This document shows positions 38,860-46,675 of a DNA stretch of 57,487 nucleotides, one piece after another (within the stretch, counting starts at the first letter, position 1; each line of letters starts with the position of its first letter). The position numbers were made by a program, and so were the translations under genes. The notes under the pieces were generated by a model that saw nothing but the letters and a program-made list of their open reading frames with translations, ran no database searches and was not told the DNA's origin. The stretch is from Massilia aquatica (GTDB taxonomy: Bacteria; Pseudomonadota; Gammaproteobacteria; Burkholderiales; Burkholderiaceae_D), in NCBI RefSeq assembly GCF_011682045.1, contig NZ_VVIW01000036.1:1-57487 (forward strand). Direction: 5' to 3'.

Positions 38860-39618
38860 ATGACAAATCAACCGCCTCCATCCGAACTGCTTGATCTCAA
38901 AACACATATCCTCGCGTGCATGGCCGACTACATGCCATCCCTTGTGGATAACGATGTACGTATTCCTCTGAACTTGACAGCGTGCGAGCTGGCCTTAAAA
39001 AAACACCTGGAGGGAGTGTTTCTGGAGTCGGCGTGGGAAGATCCTCTTGCCATTGTGTTCGAGATCCGGTGGGTATTGAATCACCTCGGTAACGGCAGCT
39101 TTGAAGACTTTGTCAGCGGTGCCTTCACGCTCCCTCCAGACGCTCAAGCGCAAGAGGAATTCCTAAAAAAATGTCGCGAAGTCTTTGACATCTCCCTGGC
39201 CAGACTGTTGGAGCCGGCCGCGAATGCCGATATTCCCATGGTGATTAACGCCTTACGTCGCGCCATGCTGGCGCTGGCATTTCTGAATCTGGATGCGATC
39301 TGCGACGACGTGCAAACGAAAGCTCCCGGGTATCATCCGTATTGCTATACCGAGGCCGAGCTCGCCCAATGCGACGCGATCCTGAGCCATTACCTGGAAA
39401 CTGTTCACGCTCCAGCGGTGAGGGACGATGAAGCCAGCATCATGGCGGCGGTGCAGCACGCGGTCGAATCGCTCAACGACTTGAATGATCGCTGCGGTCG
39501 CAGCCTCATCGAAACCGACGCACGAGAGGATATTTGCAAACTCATCCAATGCGCAGCCCAGAGCGCCGGGCTCGATCGCGCCGACAGCGACATTACGGAC
39601 GAATGGCGCGATTGGTGA
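38860..39618 (+). CDS. Protein of unknown function in immunity island
   Basis: A 252-residue, acidic, predicted all-helical cytoplasmic protein without signal peptide or membrane segment. I recognise no family. It starts MTNQPPPSELLDLKTH after AAAGG, which decides this start; an alternative ATG at 38692 overlaps the DUF3828 stop (ATGA) and would add 56 low-quality residues. It sits between the DUF3828 gene and the intact Tai4-like gene in the same orientation, in DNA of lower GC than the chromosome average. Confidence 0.65.
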   Translation: MTNQPPPSELLDLKTHILACMADYMPSLVDNDVRIPLNLTACELALKKHLEGVFLESAWEDPLAIVFEIRWVLNHLGNGSFEDFVSGAFTLPPDAQAQEEFLKKCREVFDISLARLLEPAANADIPMVINALRRAMLALAFLNLDAICDDVQTKAPGYHPYCYTEAELAQCDAILSHYLETVHAPAVRDDEASIMAAVQHAVESLNDLNDRCGRSLIETDAREDICKLIQCAAQSAGLDRADSDITDEWRDW

Positions 39619-39724
39619 CATGAAGACCCTTGAACAACACGTATGCCGTTCGTGTGAACTGCTGTTGATTCAACCCACCTGACGCAGCATACCCATCAAC
39701 CCGAGCGAACGACAGGACCCCTTA

Positions 39725-40153
39725 ATGAACATCGCACCCGCATTCGCCGCTCTCATGTTGAGCTTTTCCTTGCCGGCCGCTGCAGGAACATCGACCGTGA
39801 TGGCACCAAGCCGTACCAATGCCGAGAATTACAAGGACCGGGCGCTGTCTGCGTGCATCGCTGAAGCTTACAAGGGGTCGCCAGCAGGCGACGATGCGCG
39901 TATCACCACGATTATTTCCTTGGATTGGACGTATTACGATCTCGATAAAGGTAACCGGGCCACAAATCGGCTGGTGGATAAATACCTGCGCCGGGACTAC
40001 AGTAATCCGTTCGAAGGATACGTCGGCGCCGAGTTCAAGCTGCTCAAGTGCCTGGATATGTACCACAGCCGGGAACTCGATGAGCAAGTGCGCAAGTACG
40101 TTCCCCATCCCGGTTGGGTAGGTGATGCGCCAGCGAGGCGAAAGAAGAAATAA
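39725..40153 (+). CDS. T6SS amidase immunity protein, Tai4-like
   Basis: A 142-residue exported protein. It has a signal peptide (about 1-20), then YKDRALSACIAEAYK, a middle helical part with TNRLVDKYLRRDY, and LLKCLDMYHSRELDEQVRKYV. These match the Tai4 family of periplasmic immunity proteins, which bind and block Tae4 peptidoglycan amidases injected by type VI secretion. The two conserved Cys (in SACIAEA and LKCLDM) probably form a disulfide. No Tae4 effector or T6SS gene is seen in the window, so it is an orphan that may protect against competitors. A decayed copy lies 1.7 kb upstream. Confidence 0.82.
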   Translation: MNIAPAFAALMLSFSLPAAAGTSTVMAPSRTNAENYKDRALSACIAEAYKGSPAGDDARITTIISLDWTYYDLDKGNRATNRLVDKYLRRDYSNPFEGYVGAEFKLLKCLDMYHSRELDEQVRKYVPHPGWVGDAPARRKKK

Positions 40154-40228
40154 AGCGCTCGCCGGCCCGCCATCCCGGCGTCAGGAGAATCTTCCCGCAG
40201 GCCCCACCTGGCGCGGGCGCTGTCTACG

Positions 40229-41446
40229 CTATTTCTTGCCCAGGATCTTCTCGACCGGTGCCGGACGCAGGCGGAAGGCGTCGGGCATGCCCGAACCGAG
40301 CAGTGGGCGCAGGTAAAGGCGGAAGGCGTCGGTGACGTCGGTGCCGCTTTCGCTGATAAAAATGTCTTCCATCGTGCGCGTCTTGCCGGCCACGCTTTCC
40401 AGGGGCACCAGTTCGTAATCGACCGAGTAGTAGCCGGTGCGCTTGATCGCCACCGAGCCGTCGCGCTCGCCCCACATGGCGAACTGCACCGCTTTTTCGC
40501 CCACTTCGCGCGCCTCGCGCTGGTCCACGTCCGACACGCAGCCGATGAAGGAACGTTGCAGGTAGCCAAAGGTGTCGCCGCGCACGCGCTTGATGCCGAG
40601 CTTGGACTTGATTTCGTCGCACAGCAAATCGGCCAGCGCGCCGGTGCCCGACAGTTGCACATTGCCGTGCGCATCGCGCTCGATGTCGCTCGATAGCAAA
40701 CTGGCGATCGCTTCGCCGGAAGCGTCGTGGATGCCTTCGGACACGGCGATCACGCAGCGCCCGTAGCGCTCATAGGTGGCCTTGACGTCGGCCAGGAATT
40801 GCTCGAGCACGAAGGTGCGCTCGGGCAGGTAGATCAGGTGCGGGCCATCGTCGGGAAATTTCTTCCCGAGCGCGGCGGCCGCGGTCAGGAAGCCGGCGTG
40901 GCGTCCCATCACCACGCCCACGTAGACGCCAGGCAAGGCCGCGTTGTCGAGATTGGCGCCGGCGAAGGCTTGCGCGACGAAGCGCGCGGCCGAGGGAAAA
41001 CCGGGAGTGTGGTCGTTGCCGACCAGATCGTTATCGATGGTTTTGGGAATGTGAATGCAGCGCAGCGGATAGCCGGCCTTTTGCGCCTCTAGGCTGACGA
41101 TGCGCACCGTATCGGACGAATCGTTGCCGCCGATGTAGAAAAAATGCTCGATCTCGTGTGCGCGCAGCACCTCGAAAATCTTCTGGCAATAGGCCATGTC
41201 GGGCTTGTCGCGGGTCGAACCGAGCGCCGAGGAGGGCGTCTTGCCGACCAGTTCCAGGTTGTGGCTGGTTTCCTGGGTCAGGTCGATGAAGTCTTCGTCG
41301 ACAATGCCGCGCACCCCGTGCATGGCGCCGTACACGCGCGTGACGTTGCGAAAGCGGCGCGCTTCGAGCACCACGCCGACCATCGACTGGTTGATGACGG
41401 CGGTGGGTCCGCCTCCCTGTGCGACCAGAATTTTTCCTGACGACAT
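40229..41446 (-). CDS. pfp: PPi-dependent 6-phosphofructokinase
   Basis: Phosphorylates fructose 6-phosphate, predicted to use pyrophosphate rather than ATP. The 405-residue protein has GGGPTAVINQS, the phosphoryl-donor motif GGNDS (106-110) and PKTIDNDLVG with Lys135. The Asp in second position of GGxD and the Lys replacing Gly in P(K/G)TIDND are the known markers of pyrophosphate-specific enzymes. VGVVMGRHAGFL and SEGIHD also match. The Asn at the usually acidic first position is a variant. Start chosen at the ATG six bases after AAGGAG. Confidence 0.9.
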   Translation of the reverse strand: MSSGKILVAQGGGPTAVINQSMVGVVLEARRFRNVTRVYGAMHGVRGIVDEDFIDLTQETSHNLELVGKTPSSALGSTRDKPDMAYCQKIFEVLRAHEIEHFFYIGGNDSSDTVRIVSLEAQKAGYPLRCIHIPKTIDNDLVGNDHTPGFPSAARFVAQAFAGANLDNAALPGVYVGVVMGRHAGFLTAAAALGKKFPDDGPHLIYLPERTFVLEQFLADVKATYERYGRCVIAVSEGIHDASGEAIASLLSSDIERDAHGNVQLSGTGALADLLCDEIKSKLGIKRVRGDTFGYLQRSFIGCVSDVDQREAREVGEKAVQFAMWGERDGSVAIKRTGYYSVDYELVPLESVAGKTRTMEDIFISESGTDVTDAFRLYLRPLLGSGMPDAFRLRPAPVEKILGKK

Positions 41447-41538
41447 GTGCATCTCCTTGAGGTGAGAACAGGCAGTCTACCGCCACGGCGGCCGGCTGCC
41501 TGTTTCTTTACAGCCTGGGACGAACGAGGACGCTCAGC

Positions 41539-43980
41539 TTACGGCTTGGCGGCCACCTTGCCATCGGCCTTGCGCGTCACCGTCATGGTCGAGAACGCCG
41601 GATCGGCCTTGATCTGCGCTTCCGTGTATGGCTGGGTGATCCATTCTTTTTTTGAGAAGCGCTCGGTCTGGTCGGCGAAATGCTTCGAGGCCGGGTCGGT
41701 CGATTGCGAGTAGGCCAGCATGGCTTGCACTTGCGGGCCATCCTTGTTGAAGGACACGGTCTGGATGTAGCTGGTGCCGTAGATCACTTCAAGCTTGCCG
41801 TCGCCGCTTGGTACGGTGCCGATCGCGTTGTACACGCCATCGGTGCCCTTGCCGCCGTGGATCGGAATGCGGCGGGTGCCGCGCGTGGCCAGCTGCACGT
41901 CGCCCCAGCGCGCATCTTGCGAGACGCCCATTTTGGCCACGTCCTGCGCCGCCGCCGCCAGCGCCTGGCGTACCGTGGTGGCGATGGCCGGGTTGTCGCG
42001 GTTCAGGCCGCGCGGGGTGTTGACCGGGTCGGCCAGGTTGAACGGCACCGCCCACATGCCGGGCACGCGCAGGATGCGCTCCCACAGGCCGGTAAAGTAC
42101 AGATAGCCGATGTTGCTGTCGAGGTTGACCGTGCGGTCCCACTGGTTCAGGCGCGCGCAGGCGGTCGTGATATCGCCGCTGTCGGCCTGGTCACCGCGGC
42201 ACAGGGCCAGCACGTCGTCCATGATCTGGTCGGCGTAGTAGACGCGGTTGCCCAAGGCCAGCGCTTGCAGCTGGGCCACCGTCATCTTGCGTCCGGCCAG
42301 GCCGTCGGTGCCGGCCAGGCGCTTCTGCACCTGGGTGATGCCGAGGCGGGTGCGGCCAAACTGCTCGACATTGTCGACGCTGACGATATCCGGGAAGCCG
42401 GTCAGCGGCGCTTGCGGGTTGGACAGCCAGGCGCTGTCGTTGGAGTTTTGCACGTAGTCGCTGCGCACCAGGCGCGGCAGGCTGGCGCCGGCGAAGATGC
42501 CCGGCTGCGGCGCGGCCTTGTCGGTGGCGGGCGCGCAGGCACTGGTGGCGCCGCTCAGCACGAACAGGCCGCGCGCGGCCAGCGGTTTGAACGGCCCCGG
42601 CACGCAGGCGTCCTGCATGGCTTTGGTGACATGCGGAACCACGGTGACGTCCATGAACAGGGACGCGCCTTCCTTGTCGACGGCCAGGGTGTTGACCCAT
42701 GGCAGGCCGACGGTGCGGTCGATCGAGGCCTTGAACTCGTCCAGGCTGCGCGCCGTGTTCATGCCGTACCACTGTTCCAGCAGGCGATGGTTGCCGAGGT
42801 TGGCGTCGTTGAGCGAAAACGCCATGCCGGCGTTCCAGTCGAGCTGGCCGGGAATGACGACCACCGGGCCGTACTGGCTGCTGTAGAAGGTGCGCGTCTG
42901 CGTGCTCAGCAAACCATCGGCGCCCTTGACCTCGACATTGATGGTCTTGCGCGTCATGGCCTGCGGCTTGCCGTCGACGATGTACTTGGTCGGATCGCTC
43001 GGGTCGAGCGGCGTCATGTGCACCGTGAAGTGGGCCGAGTTGTTGACCGTATGGCTCCAGGCCAGGTTCTGGTTGAAGCCGATATTAACCATCGGCATGC
43101 CACCGAGGGCGGCGCCCATCGCGTCGAGCTTGCCGGGAATGGTCAGGTGCAGCTGGTAGAAACGCAGCGCGCCGCGCCATGGGAAGTGCGGGGTGCCGAG
43201 CAGCATGCCCTGGCCGTTGTCGGTGGCGTCCTTGCCCAGCGCCACGGCATTGCTGCCGGTGCGTTCGCGCATCGCGACCCAGTAGTCGGGGTCCATCGGA
43301 TGCATGCCGGCCTTGGGCGGCACGGCCGGGATCAAGCCATTCTGGCCGGGCGGCGTGGCGCCCACCATGGCGCCGATGAACTGGCCGGAACTGGCTTCAG
43401 CGGCGTAGCGGCGCAGCAGCTTGATCATGTCCTGTTCGTTCACCTTGCGCACCCAGGCGCCGTTCTTGCAGGCGGTGGGCAGGTTGTTCATGCCGGTCTT
43501 GTCGAGGTAATCGTTATAGCCGGCGACATAGCCTTCGATCATCGCTTTCATCGGCGCCGAGTGGGCGTTCCAGGCGTTTTTGACCGCCTCGTCATCGTTG
43601 ATGATGCGGTAGAAGAAATCGGTCTGCAGGTTCGGAATGTCCGAAGTCTGGCGCGTGGCGGTCGGGCCGAAGTGTTTCGAGCGCTCGCCGCTGACGGTGG
43701 TGAATTCGTCGGCCAGCAGGCAGACATTGTCTTGCGCATAGGCGGTCGCCACGCCGTAGGCCAGGCTGCCTTCATCGTTGGCCTTGATGTGCGGCACGCC
43801 GAACGAAGTGCGGCTGATCTCGGCCTGGTATTTGGCGGCCGCCTCGCCCGGCTTGGCAGAATTGTTCGAATTGGAACCGGAAGAACCGTCGTTACTGCAA
43901 CCGGCGGCGAAGGCCATGGCAACGGCGCCGGCGAGCGCCAGCAGGCGGGGCGCGCGGTGGTACTGGAAAGGGATGGTCAT
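41539..43980 (-). CDS. Penicillin-acylase-family lipoprotein (AHL-acylase-like), copy 2
   Basis: Ntn-hydrolase precursor of 813 residues, closely similar throughout to the copy at 35253-37682. It has a lipobox FAAGC after a hydrophobic stretch and a Ser/Asn-rich spacer. The alpha chain shows ISRTSFGVPHIKA and TAYAQDNVCLLADEF; the predicted autocleavage nucleophile is Ser243 in RTGSNAVALGKDAT. GGRK-type spacing and HLTIPGKLDAMGAALGG are shared with copy 1. The start at MTIPFQYHR is chosen because the signal sequence follows at once. A palindrome lies about 46 bp upstream. Substrate could be an acyl-homoserine lactone or a related amide. Confidence 0.9.
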   Translation of the reverse strand: MTIPFQYHRAPRLLALAGAVAMAFAAGCSNDGSSGSNSNNSAKPGEAAAKYQAEISRTSFGVPHIKANDEGSLAYGVATAYAQDNVCLLADEFTTVSGERSKHFGPTATRQTSDIPNLQTDFFYRIINDDEAVKNAWNAHSAPMKAMIEGYVAGYNDYLDKTGMNNLPTACKNGAWVRKVNEQDMIKLLRRYAAEASSGQFIGAMVGATPPGQNGLIPAVPPKAGMHPMDPDYWVAMRERTGSNAVALGKDATDNGQGMLLGTPHFPWRGALRFYQLHLTIPGKLDAMGAALGGMPMVNIGFNQNLAWSHTVNNSAHFTVHMTPLDPSDPTKYIVDGKPQAMTRKTINVEVKGADGLLSTQTRTFYSSQYGPVVVIPGQLDWNAGMAFSLNDANLGNHRLLEQWYGMNTARSLDEFKASIDRTVGLPWVNTLAVDKEGASLFMDVTVVPHVTKAMQDACVPGPFKPLAARGLFVLSGATSACAPATDKAAPQPGIFAGASLPRLVRSDYVQNSNDSAWLSNPQAPLTGFPDIVSVDNVEQFGRTRLGITQVQKRLAGTDGLAGRKMTVAQLQALALGNRVYYADQIMDDVLALCRGDQADSGDITTACARLNQWDRTVNLDSNIGYLYFTGLWERILRVPGMWAVPFNLADPVNTPRGLNRDNPAIATTVRQALAAAAQDVAKMGVSQDARWGDVQLATRGTRRIPIHGGKGTDGVYNAIGTVPSGDGKLEVIYGTSYIQTVSFNKDGPQVQAMLAYSQSTDPASKHFADQTERFSKKEWITQPYTEAQIKADPAFSTMTVTRKADGKVAAKP

Positions 43981-44025
43981 GTGGGTCTCGTGTTTCGTGT
44001 TGGATGCATTGATGGCACAGCAGTG

Positions 44026-44040
44026 CGATATTTTATATCG
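44026..44040. promoter_or_regulatory. Perfect palindrome upstream of acylase copy 2
   Basis: CGATATTTTATATCG is a perfect 6-bp dyad around three T residues, in the AT-rich stretch before the acylase start codon. It may be an operator, or its TATA-rich core may serve as a -10 element. No matching palindrome precedes acylase copy 1. Confidence 0.4.
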
Positions 44041-44163
44041 AAATTGCATCAAAATTGTAGAAATAATAACTTTGAGAACGCGCTGTGGACGTGGTAGAAA
44101 TGGGCGTCCGACAGGCGTGCGCCAGGCGTCCGGCAGGCGCCCGCCAGCCGGGAACGAGCGTCC

Positions 44164-44529
44164 TCAAGCCGCCTTGCCGTCCCGTGCAGCGAGCTCTGCC
44201 TTGCTAAGCGCGGAACGGGCTTTCTGGTACTGCCAGGCCAGCAATTCGGCCAGCCCCCGCGGCGGAAAACGGCACACATCGCCCATCGTCGCCCAATGAA
44301 AACGCGGCATGGTGGGCGCCGGTTTTACACCAGGCATGGCGCTCAGTCCGAGAAACAGCCCGGGCGCGCCGCGCAGGCTGAAGCGCCCTTTTTCCGGTTC
44401 GCTGGTCTTGACGCAGGCGAACTTTTTTGCGCCCACCGCATCCTCCGGAATAGTGCCCGGATACGGATGCAATGTCTCGCTGGCATGCGCAAAAGCGCGG
44501 CAGCGCTGTTGTAATTGTTGCGTGTTCAT
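44164..44529 (-). CDS. Possible MmcQ/YjbR-family protein
   Basis: A 121-residue soluble protein. The pattern CRAFAHASETLHPYP, KKFACVKT, FSLRGAPGLFLGLSAMPGVKPAPTM, RFHWATMGD and a helical ELLAWQYQKARSAL fits the single-domain MmcQ/YjbR fold, whose members bind DNA or ligands and lack a firm function. The match is by layout, not by strong motif. It starts 15 bp after the S9 peptidase stop, so it may be cotranscribed with it. Confidence 0.5.
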   Translation of the reverse strand: MNTQQLQQRCRAFAHASETLHPYPGTIPEDAVGAKKFACVKTSEPEKGRFSLRGAPGLFLGLSAMPGVKPAPTMPRFHWATMGDVCRFPPRGLAELLAWQYQKARSALSKAELAARDGKAA

Positions 44530-44544
44530 GACAGTGGCGGCCTG

Positions 44545-46593
44545 TTACGGCGTACCGATGTGGCGCCCGAGAAATTTTTCGACCCGTCCCCAGAAGTCGA
44601 TGCGGTTTTTTGGCAACGACCAGCCATGCCCTTCTTCCTGATACACGACCCATTCGACCTCGGGATTGCCGGCTTTGACGGCGTCGTAAAACTTCTGGCC
44701 GTGATACAGCGGCACGCGCCGGTCGGCCCCGCCATAGGCCATCAGCAGCGGCTGGGTGATGCGCGCGGCCTGCAGCAGCGGCGAGGTGGCGCGCAGCTGG
44801 GCCGCATCCTTGTCGGGGTCGCCGATCAGGGTCGGCGCGCCGTACTTCAGGTAGGCGCTGCTGGCATCCGAGGTAGCGCTCCAGTGGCCCGTGTAGAGCA
44901 GCTTGATGTCGGTCACGCCAGCCCAGTTGATGCCGCACTTGTACAGGGCCGGATCGTTCACCAGGCCCATCAGGGTGGCATAGCCGCCGTAGCTGGCGCC
45001 GGCGATGCAGATGCGTTTGGGGTCGGCGATGCCCTGGGCGATGGCCCAGCGGGTGGCGTCGGCAATGTCGTCCTGCATCTTCAAGCCCCATTGCTTCCAG
45101 CCGGCCTTGTAGTGTTTGTCGCCGAAGCCGGTGCTGCCGCGAAACTCGGGTTGCAGCACCGCGTAGCCGCGCGAGGCCAGGAACTGGCCTTCGGCCGACC
45201 AGCCCCATTCGCTGCCGCGCAGGTAGGGCCCGCCGTGCACCAGCACCACCATCGGCAGGTTCTTGCGCCCGCTCTTGCCTGGGCCGGCCGGGTGCGGCAG
45301 CGTGAGCCAGGCCGGCAGCGCCAGGCCGTCGCGCGCCGTCAGGCGCACCAGTTCCTGCGTGGCCATCTGGTCCGGCACGATGCGCTCCCGGGTGCTGCCG
45401 ACGCCGGTGAACTTGCCGGTCTGGATGTTGTACAAGGCGTAGTACTCGGGTTGCTGGTCGGAATACGATTGCACCAGCACCCAGGGACTGTCGGCGAGCG
45501 CCGCCGGCGTGATCAGGTTGACGGTCGAGGGCAGGGCGGCGTCGATGCTCGCCTGCAGGGTTTTCATCTTGCTGTCGAACCACACCGTCGCTTGCGCGTC
45601 GCTCAGGTAACGCGCCCCCAGCAGCTTTTCGCCTGAGGTGACCAGCTGGCCCTTGAAGTCGTAGTCGGTCAGCGACACCACCGGTTCGGCGCTGATGCGC
45701 TTGCTAGCCAGGTCGAAGGTATGCAGTGCCAGCTTGTCCTTGCCGGCGTCGCTGGTCACGTACAAGGTGCCGTCCGGGCCGAAGGCCAGCGGGGTGAAGG
45801 CATCCTTGCCGCCCGCGTAGCGGTCGAAGGAGGCCAGGGTGCGCCATTCATTGCTGGACGGATCGAGATACCAGATGGTTTCGAGATTGTTTTCCAGCGT
45901 GACGCACAGGCGCGGCTGGCCCTTGTGGTCGAGCAGCCAGCTCAGGGCCGGCCCCGGCCGCGCGACCGTCTCGGCGCGTCCGTTCACGGTGTTCAGGCGG
46001 ATCAGGTTGACGTACTTGATGTCGCCGTTCTCGCGCACGCCGTCGCGCTTGGGATTGGTCAGGTACACCTCGTCGGAGGCCTGCGCGCCGGCCTGCCTCA
46101 CCAGGTAGTGGTCGGGCGGCAAGGTGATCCTGGTCACGCTGCGTTGCTTGAAAGCCGCCCAGGTGAGGTGCACCAGCTGCCTGAAATTGCTGCCGTCGCG
46201 GTTGACCGCGAACAGGCCCGGGCCGTGCACCATGTCGCCCAGGCCGATGCGCTTGTCGGTCGAGTCCAGCACCAGGCGCTCGTTGTTGACCCATTGGAAG
46301 GTGTTGACATCGCGATCGTCGAACTGGGCCACGACCGTGGTGGCGTTGCTGGCCAGGTCGATCACGATCAGGCGGTCGCGCTTGTTATCGCTGGAAAAGC
46401 GCACGGCCAGGAACTTGCCGTTGGGTGAAAGTTCCGCGGCGCTGAAGACCGCGTTGTCGAAAAAGGCGGCCAGCGGCGGCGGCGCCGGCGCGGCCGGTTC
46501 GGCGGCAAAGGCGGGCGCGGCCAAAGCGCAGACGAGCAGGGCGCAAACGTGCAGGGCGCGACGGTGCGGAAGGGACGGGCGTACAGCGGGCAT
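44545..46593 (-). CDS. S9-family peptidase, copy 1
   Basis: Exported serine peptidase of the prolyl-oligopeptidase/acylaminoacyl-peptidase family, 682 residues. A signal peptide (ending PAFAAEP) precedes a beta-propeller N-terminal domain (about 35-400, with repeats such as LSPNGKFLAVRF and FQWVNNERLVLDSTDK) and an alpha/beta-hydrolase domain. The catalytic triad is Ser in GASYGGYATLMG, Asp in GGADRRVPLYH, and His in EEGHGWSLP. The start is set at the signal sequence; the longer frame is non-coding in type. It is a tandem paralog of the next gene. Confidence 0.92.
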   Translation of the reverse strand: MPAVRPSLPHRRALHVCALLVCALAAPAFAAEPAAPAPPPLAAFFDNAVFSAAELSPNGKFLAVRFSSDNKRDRLIVIDLASNATTVVAQFDDRDVNTFQWVNNERLVLDSTDKRIGLGDMVHGPGLFAVNRDGSNFRQLVHLTWAAFKQRSVTRITLPPDHYLVRQAGAQASDEVYLTNPKRDGVRENGDIKYVNLIRLNTVNGRAETVARPGPALSWLLDHKGQPRLCVTLENNLETIWYLDPSSNEWRTLASFDRYAGGKDAFTPLAFGPDGTLYVTSDAGKDKLALHTFDLASKRISAEPVVSLTDYDFKGQLVTSGEKLLGARYLSDAQATVWFDSKMKTLQASIDAALPSTVNLITPAALADSPWVLVQSYSDQQPEYYALYNIQTGKFTGVGSTRERIVPDQMATQELVRLTARDGLALPAWLTLPHPAGPGKSGRKNLPMVVLVHGGPYLRGSEWGWSAEGQFLASRGYAVLQPEFRGSTGFGDKHYKAGWKQWGLKMQDDIADATRWAIAQGIADPKRICIAGASYGGYATLMGLVNDPALYKCGINWAGVTDIKLLYTGHWSATSDASSAYLKYGAPTLIGDPDKDAAQLRATSPLLQAARITQPLLMAYGGADRRVPLYHGQKFYDAVKAGNPEVEWVVYQEEGHGWSLPKNRIDFWGRVEKFLGRHIGTP

Positions 46594-46675
46594 GGATGGG
46601 CTCGGTAAAAGGGATCGACGACGATGTTCTGTCCATTCTGTCAATACTAGCGTTTTGCCAAGTCCGGCGCCAGTG

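Noticed and set aside
38166-39090. A 14-base identity (TTGAATCACCTCGG) shared by the pseudogene end and the unknown 252-aa gene
   Set aside because: The similarity stops at once on both sides, so chance is the simplest explanation.
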